Positions 17,044 to 20,937 of a stretch of 20,937 nt of DNA are shown here, one piece after another; position 1 is the first letter of the stretch; every line of letters starts with the position of its first letter. This stretch comes from Reclinomonas americana ATCC 50394 (Eukaryota; Jakobida; Jakobea; Jakobida), in assembly GCA_048213135.1 (NCBI GenBank), contig PS015311.1, positions 52,062 to 72,998 of the forward strand. Direction: 5' to 3'. The notes beneath the pieces are model-generated. The model was given only the letters and a program-made list of their open reading frames with translations. It searched no databases and was not told the origin of the DNA. The translations under genes were made by a program, and so were the position numbers.

Positions 17044-19116
17044 ATGCAACGATTGAACAAGGTGAGAGGGCACAAACCGCGCGCGTGCGTTGGCTATTTT
17101 AGTCGAGCATTTCTCTGTCTCTCTGACACACACACGCGCCCACACACACGCGCGCTCTTCTCTGCATGCACACACTCTTGCACTTCCGTGTATGCGCCTC
17201 CTTTAATGCGCACATGCAAAAAGTGGGAGTCGCCTTTTTATGGAAACTCACACTCTTCTTTGTGTGTGTGTTGCTCTCTGTTTGTGTGTGTCTCTCTCTC
17301 TCTGTTAATAGGAAGTGCGCGAGTTGGCGGCGAGGGAACCCGACCGCATCAGCTTGAATCCGGAGGATGAGTCGTCGCCCTTTGTGTGGGTGGGCACAGT
17401 GGAGGGCCAAGTTGAGTCTCTCTCTCTCTCTCTCTCACACTTGCTCATGACTTTGTGCGTGACTGTCTCTCTCACTCACTTGCATTCTGTGACAGCCGGG
17501 AACTCCGTGGGAGAATGGTGTGTTCTTTGTGAGAATCGAGGTGCCGAGGGACTACCCGCAGCGGCCTCCAAAGGTACACGCACACACACAACACACTAGC
17601 ACACACATGAGAGAGAGCTACATGCGCACACGTACAACAGCAACCTTGTGTGAGCGAGTCGCATCGTCCGGCCTGATTTTAGAGAGACTGACTGACACTT
17701 CTGTTTTTTTGTGTGTGCAGATCAAGTTCACCACGAAGGTGTATCACCCGTTGGTGACGGAGGAGGGCGAGGCGTGCTTGCCGCTCATTAAGGACGAGTG
17801 GTCTCCGGCCACCAAGTTGATTGATGGTTTGTTTGTGGTGCTGTGTGGACGGTTGTGGACGTTGAGGAAGGGAGGGGGTGTTTTCTTGCTTCTGCGTCGT
17901 CGCATTGAGGATGTGGATGTGGGTGTGTGGGAGATGAGTTCATGTGTCGGGGTGACTAGAGTGCTTGCATGTAGATGTGCTTTTCCATGGGAAAGAATGA
18001 TGTGACCGAAGACGGAGGGTGTATGCGCAGCGAGTATGTGAGGCACAGCTGATTGCAGGATTCAGCGCGCTTCTCTCGCTGTGTCCCTGTTTCCCTCCCT
18101 CTCTCACTCCTCTCTTTCCTCCTGCTTTCTTTCTTCACTCTGTGTGTGTGCGTCTGTGCTTCTCTACTCGAGATGGCCATCCTTGCTTCATGTTTCCTGT
18201 TGCGGTCCGTTCTCTCGCTGTGCCCTCATTTCTCTACGGGTGCCCGCTTCTGTCCCCTGCTGTTGTCCTCTCTATGCTCCTGCTTTCGCTCTTCTCTCTC
18301 TCTCTCTCTTCTCTGTGTGTGTGTGTGTGTCTGTATCTCTATTTGCCTCTCTTCTCGTGATGGCCGTCCTTCATGTTTCGTGCTTGCTCTTTGCCTCTCT
18401 TTTCATTTGATCACAGACTCACACGCACACTCTCCATCTCTCAGTGCGCCCGCTTCTTTTCCCTGCTGTCTTCTCTTTCATGCTGCTTCCGTTCTTTCCC
18501 TGTGTTTGTGTGTGTCTTTCTCTCTCGTGATGTCCATCATGTTTCCTGCTGCGGATTGTTATCTCATATCTCTTCATGCGCACTCTCTCCATCACTGTCT
18601 CGCGCGCACACACACATACATTATGCGTCCGCCGCTCTATCCTGCTGCTTCCGTTCTTTCCTGTGCTTGTGTCTGTCTTTCTCTCTCGTGGTGCCCATCC
18701 TTACTTTATGTCTCCAGCTGCGGATTGTTGTCGCGTACACGCTCTCCATCTCTGTCTCGCGCGTGCACCTCTCTTTCCTGCTGCTTCCGTCCTACTCTTC
18801 TGTGCTTGTGTGTGTCTGTACATCTCGTTTTCCTGCTCCATGCTATTCTCTCGCCGTGACCCTTTGCTCTCTCTCTCTCTTTTACTCTCCCTCTCCCTCT
18901 CCCTCTCTTTTGCTCCCCCTCTTCCCCTCTTCCCCCCTCTCCCCCTTCGCCCTCATCGCCCTCCCCCTTTTCACAGTGATGACGGCCATCGACCTGCTGA
19001 TCCACGAGCCCGACATCAACTCGCCGCTGCGCGCCGACGTGGCCGAGGAGTACTCGTCGGACCGCGAGACCTACAACCGCAAGGTCCGCGATTATGTGGA
19101 GAAGTACGCCTCGTAA
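17044..19116 (+). CDS. Ubiquitin-conjugating enzyme E2, UBE2L3-like, copy 1 (HPL variant)
   Basis: Exons 17044–17061, 17312–17410, 17496–17573, 17721–17826 and 18977–19116 total 146 residues plus TAA. The UBC fold is complete: short helix 1 (MQRLNKEVRELA), WVGTVEGQPGTPWENGVFF, the DYPQRPPK turn, KVYHPLVTEEGEACLPL, then EWSPATK and a C-terminal helical part ending YVEKYAS. The catalytic Cys is Cys84. The wording of ACLPLIKDEWSPATK and SPLRADVAEEYSSDRE is closest to UBE2L3/UBCH7, which passes ubiquitin to HECT and RBR ligases by trans-thiolation. The HPN motif reads HPL: the Asn that stabilises the oxyanion in isopeptide formation is Leu76, at the correct distance from the Cys. The last intron is 1150 bp and repeat-filled. 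The 17411 (GTTGAG) and 17827 (GTTTGT) donors are non-consensus. Confidence 0.92.
18167..18860. repeat. Degenerate pyrimidine-rich tandem repeats in an E2 intron
   Basis: Units begin CTCGAGATGGCC (18167), CTCGTGATGGCC (18354), CTCGTGATGTCC (18524) and CTCGTGGTGCCC (18685), 161–187 bp apart. They share CATGTTTCCTGCTGCGG, CTCTCCATC, CCTGCTGCTTCCG and a GT-rich end. They fill much of the last intron of the first E2 gene. Long open frames across them are low-complexity and not counted as genes. Confidence 0.8.
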
Positions 19117-19322
19117 CGAGGCACCCGACGGAGACAGTGATTTGCCGCCCACTCATCCCCTCCCGTGCACGCGGAGGGAGGAGGCAGCGGCGATTGCTGG
19201 ATCCGGCAAACAGAAACCAACTTGTAGTTCTTTCTCGGCTTCCGATTGAATGAAAGGAGAGAAACATCTATAGGCAACTGCAGTGAGGCCAGGTCAAGGA
19301 CTGAAGGCCTTTCCGAATTTTA

Positions 19323-19582
19323 CTGTGGGTTCCACTCGTTCTGTCCTCACTTGCGCTGTTCAATAAGAAGCGCTGAGATGCGTGGGCCTTCTAGCTTCGT
19401 CCTCGCCTGCACTGTTCCGCAAGAAGCGAGCTCGAGCGTAGCCGACGATTGCTTCCGTGTGTTGCCGTCCCGTGTCCACTGATCGAAACCTGTCCACTCT
19501 CGCCCATGAAAGGAGCGGCGCGACGATCCACAGCTGTCCTGTCCGCTGATCCACTCCTGTCCACATGAAAGGAGCGGCGCGA
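19323..19582. repeat. Short direct repeats between the two E2 genes
   Basis: The spacer 19117–19624 carries no gene that I can support. ATGAAAGGAGCGGCGCGA occurs twice, identically, at 19506 and 19565. GTCC(A/G)CTGATC occurs before each. CTGTTC(C/A) with AAGAAGCG occurs near 19356 and 19411. A CTGTGGGTTCCAC at about 19323 resembles the repeat family found after the second E2 gene. Confidence 0.75.
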
Positions 19583-19624
19583 TTGCAAGCGGTTGGTTCT
19601 CTCCCTCTCTCTCAGTCACAGCCT

Positions 19625-20273
19625 ATGGGGCGCAGCTCTCATCCACACGTGCAGGAGATGCGCGAGCTGGAAGCGAATCCAGAGGAGCGCATCGATCTCA
19701 ATCCCGACGACGAGGCATCGCTGTTTGCTTGGACGGGAACAATAACAGGCAAAGTTGAGGCTGCCACTGTCTCGATTCTCACTCTTGTCGCACAGTTATT
19801 CACTCACGCGTGTGACAGGAGGGCTCCGTGTACGAGAATGGCGTTTTCTTTGTCAAGCTGGAAATTCCGAGAGACTATCCTTTCCACCCTCCCAAGGTCT
19901 GTCTCTGGGTGGGTGAGTGCCGACCATCGCTCACATCGTTGCCTCGGCAATGCAGACCACGGTGATGACAAAGATATACCACCCGGGCATCAGCGAGGAC
20001 GGAACAACGTGTCTGTCGATCGACTGTGAGGAGTGGTCTCCGGCCCTCAGATTAATGCACGGTGCGATGCAGGCTTGTCGCGAGCGTGTGTGACGCGCTA
20101 TGTGGCTGACACGTTGCGGGATAGTCATGAAGGCGTTGGACGCGTTGATCCACGAGACGGACGAGGCTCTCATCGCCGAGATGTCCATGCGCCCCGAGAT
20201 GTCGGCAGAGTTTCTCGCCGATCGGGAGACATTCGATCGCAAAGCCCGAGAGTGGGTGGTAAAGTATGCCTAA
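19625..20273 (+). CDS. Ubiquitin-conjugating enzyme E2, UBE2L3-like, copy 2 (HPG variant)
   Basis: Exons 19625–19753, 19819–19896, 19956–20061 and 20125–20273 give 153 residues plus TAA. It is a diverged tandem paralog of the E2 upstream. Three intron positions are shared exactly (after GK/GQ, after PPK, and the phase-1 site before VMKALDALIHE), and the first shared one again has a GTTGAG donor. The first intron of copy 1 is absent here. The UBC core reads FAWTGTITGK, GSVYENGVFF, RDYPFHPPK, KIYHPGISEDGTTCLSI and EWSPALRLM. The catalytic Cys is Cys88; the HPN Asn is Gly80. The C-terminus (EFLADRETFDRKAREW) matches copy 1, with an extra Met/Glu-rich stretch before it. The ATG at 19625 follows a CACAG that could be an acceptor, so a further upstream exon is possible. 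All introns are 59–65 bp, against 1150 bp for the last intron of copy 1. Confidence 0.9.
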
Positions 20274-20341
20274 TACACGCAGCCAGGCACGCTACGCGGT
20301 GGTTTATGGAAGGTGACGGGCGAACACCCGAGTGCGGCAAG

Positions 20342-20347
20342 AATAAA
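20342..20347 (+). terminator. Polyadenylation signal candidate after the second E2
   Basis: AATAAA, 69 bp after the stop codon of the second E2 gene. I saw no comparable signal near the other stops, so its use in this organism is unproven. Confidence 0.35.
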
Positions 20348-20937
20348 TCAAGGGCTGTGTCGACGCAGTGAGGCCAGTGACTGCCTGCTTCCCACTCCCA
20401 GAAACTCAAGAGAGGGAAAGAGCTTCTCGCTGCACGTGATCAGGTCTTCGACACAAAACAGCTGTGGTTCCACAGTCGTTTCCTCAACAGCGACCAGGAA
20501 GACAACAATCGCTCGCCATCGGCTCCCCGTCCCCAGAGCTTCGACACACTTCACCAGCTGTGGTTCCACGATCATTACTCCCACCTGGCTGGTTCCACAA
20601 ACGCATGGATACCAGCGACCAGGAAGAGAACAATCGCAGCAAACAATCCTCTTCCCAAGTGGCGAAGCGCTTCGACGAGAACAGCAGCTGTGATTCCACA
20701 ATCGATTCCCGCCTGAGACCAGCGACCGCCTTCTCAGCTGCACAAAGCCTTGTGCTCCCCATGTCGAGTGGCGAACACCAGCTGTGATTCCACAATCAGA
20801 GGCCAGCATGCAGGAGGAGAGCACCGATCGCCTCCTCCTCACCCCGAGTGGCAGCTGTTGGACAAGGACCATCCCTTCCCCAGCTGAGAAGAGCGTACTG
20901 CCTCTGCCGTTCTGCGCTGGAGAAGCAACCCTGTCGC
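20348..20937. repeat. Repeat-bearing intergenic region with a palindromic 15-mer family
   Basis: No gene is supported here. CAGCTGTGRTTCCAC occurs at 20459, 20555, 20685 and 20779. Three copies follow a CTTCGAC-type lead and the last follows a weaker match (GTCGAGTGGCG). Three are followed by RATC. The first copy forms an inverted repeat (CTGTGG-TT-CCACAG). AGCGACCAGGAAGA with ACAATCGC occurs at about 20489 and 20613. Spacing is irregular (94–130 bp), so this is a degenerate minisatellite or a dispersed element, not a CRISPR array. Confidence 0.75.

Noticed and set aside
18053-19116. Several overlapping plus-strand frames rich in Ser, Leu, Cys and Phe
   Set aside because: They cross the pyrimidine-rich tandem repeats of an E2 intron and are low-complexity translations. 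Only the last exon (18977–19116) is coding.
20459-20797. CRISPR-like array
   Set aside because: The repeats are degenerate and irregularly spaced, and the setting is a eukaryotic nuclear genome.
1-20937. A multi-gene novel system such as a defence or biosynthetic cluster
   Set aside because: Genes lie on both strands with unrelated roles and separate promoters. Only the two tandem duplications (WD40 and E2) show a local relationship.

Overview
The window is nuclear DNA from a eukaryote. Almost every gene is split by short GT–AG introns, mostly 45–100 bp. Exons are GC-rich, and the introns and spacers are full of GA/CT, GT and CA microsatellites. The gene content (thioredoxin, very-long-chain enoyl-CoA reductase, ubiquitin E2s, WD40, MATH and vWA proteins, a secreted S51 peptidase) fits a unicellular protist with compact genes. 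The sequence alone does not let me name the species. Four runs of N (9293–9865, 12833–13037, 15050–15283, 16541–16560) are assembly gaps, three of them bordered by GA or CT repeats.

Left part (1–5712). First comes the 3' part of a plus-strand gene with a helical N-terminal region and a C-terminal MATH domain (49–1152). Next is a vWA-domain protein in four exons (1727–3608). A small, unrecognised minus-strand gene follows (3841–5019), split by a 900-bp low-complexity intron. A microsatellite block and the 3' remnant of a lost WD40 gene copy (5605–5712) complete this part.

Middle (5713–10976). Two intronless, tandemly duplicated seven-bladed WD40 genes (5876–6961 and 7118–8209) share the same spacer and C-terminal tail. 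A seven-exon gene for a secreted cyanophycinase-like S51 peptidase follows (8306–10976). Its fourth intron contains a gap and a duplicated copy of its own splice acceptor and next exon start.

Right part (10977–20937). A minus-strand gene for a Ser/Pro/His-rich, probably disordered protein is cut by a gap (11146–12832). A thioredoxin gene (13514–14064) has an 18-nt micro-exon and a Glu-Cys-Gly-Pro-Cys active site. A complete TECR-like enoyl-CoA reductase lies on the minus strand (14183–16876) and diverges from the first of two tandem UBE2L3-like E2 genes (17044–19116 and 19625–20273). Both E2s keep the catalytic Cys but have lost the Asn of the HPN motif. Short repeats lie on both sides of the second E2 and fill the right edge.

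These are mostly independent housekeeping or lineage-specific genes, not an operon-like system. The points most worth following up are the E2 pair without the HPN Asn, the WD40 tandem array with its relic, the unusual thioredoxin active site, the duplicated acceptor in the S51 gene, and the frequent GTT-type splice donors. All exon structures were read by eye. They are supported by phase consistency and family motifs, not by transcripts.
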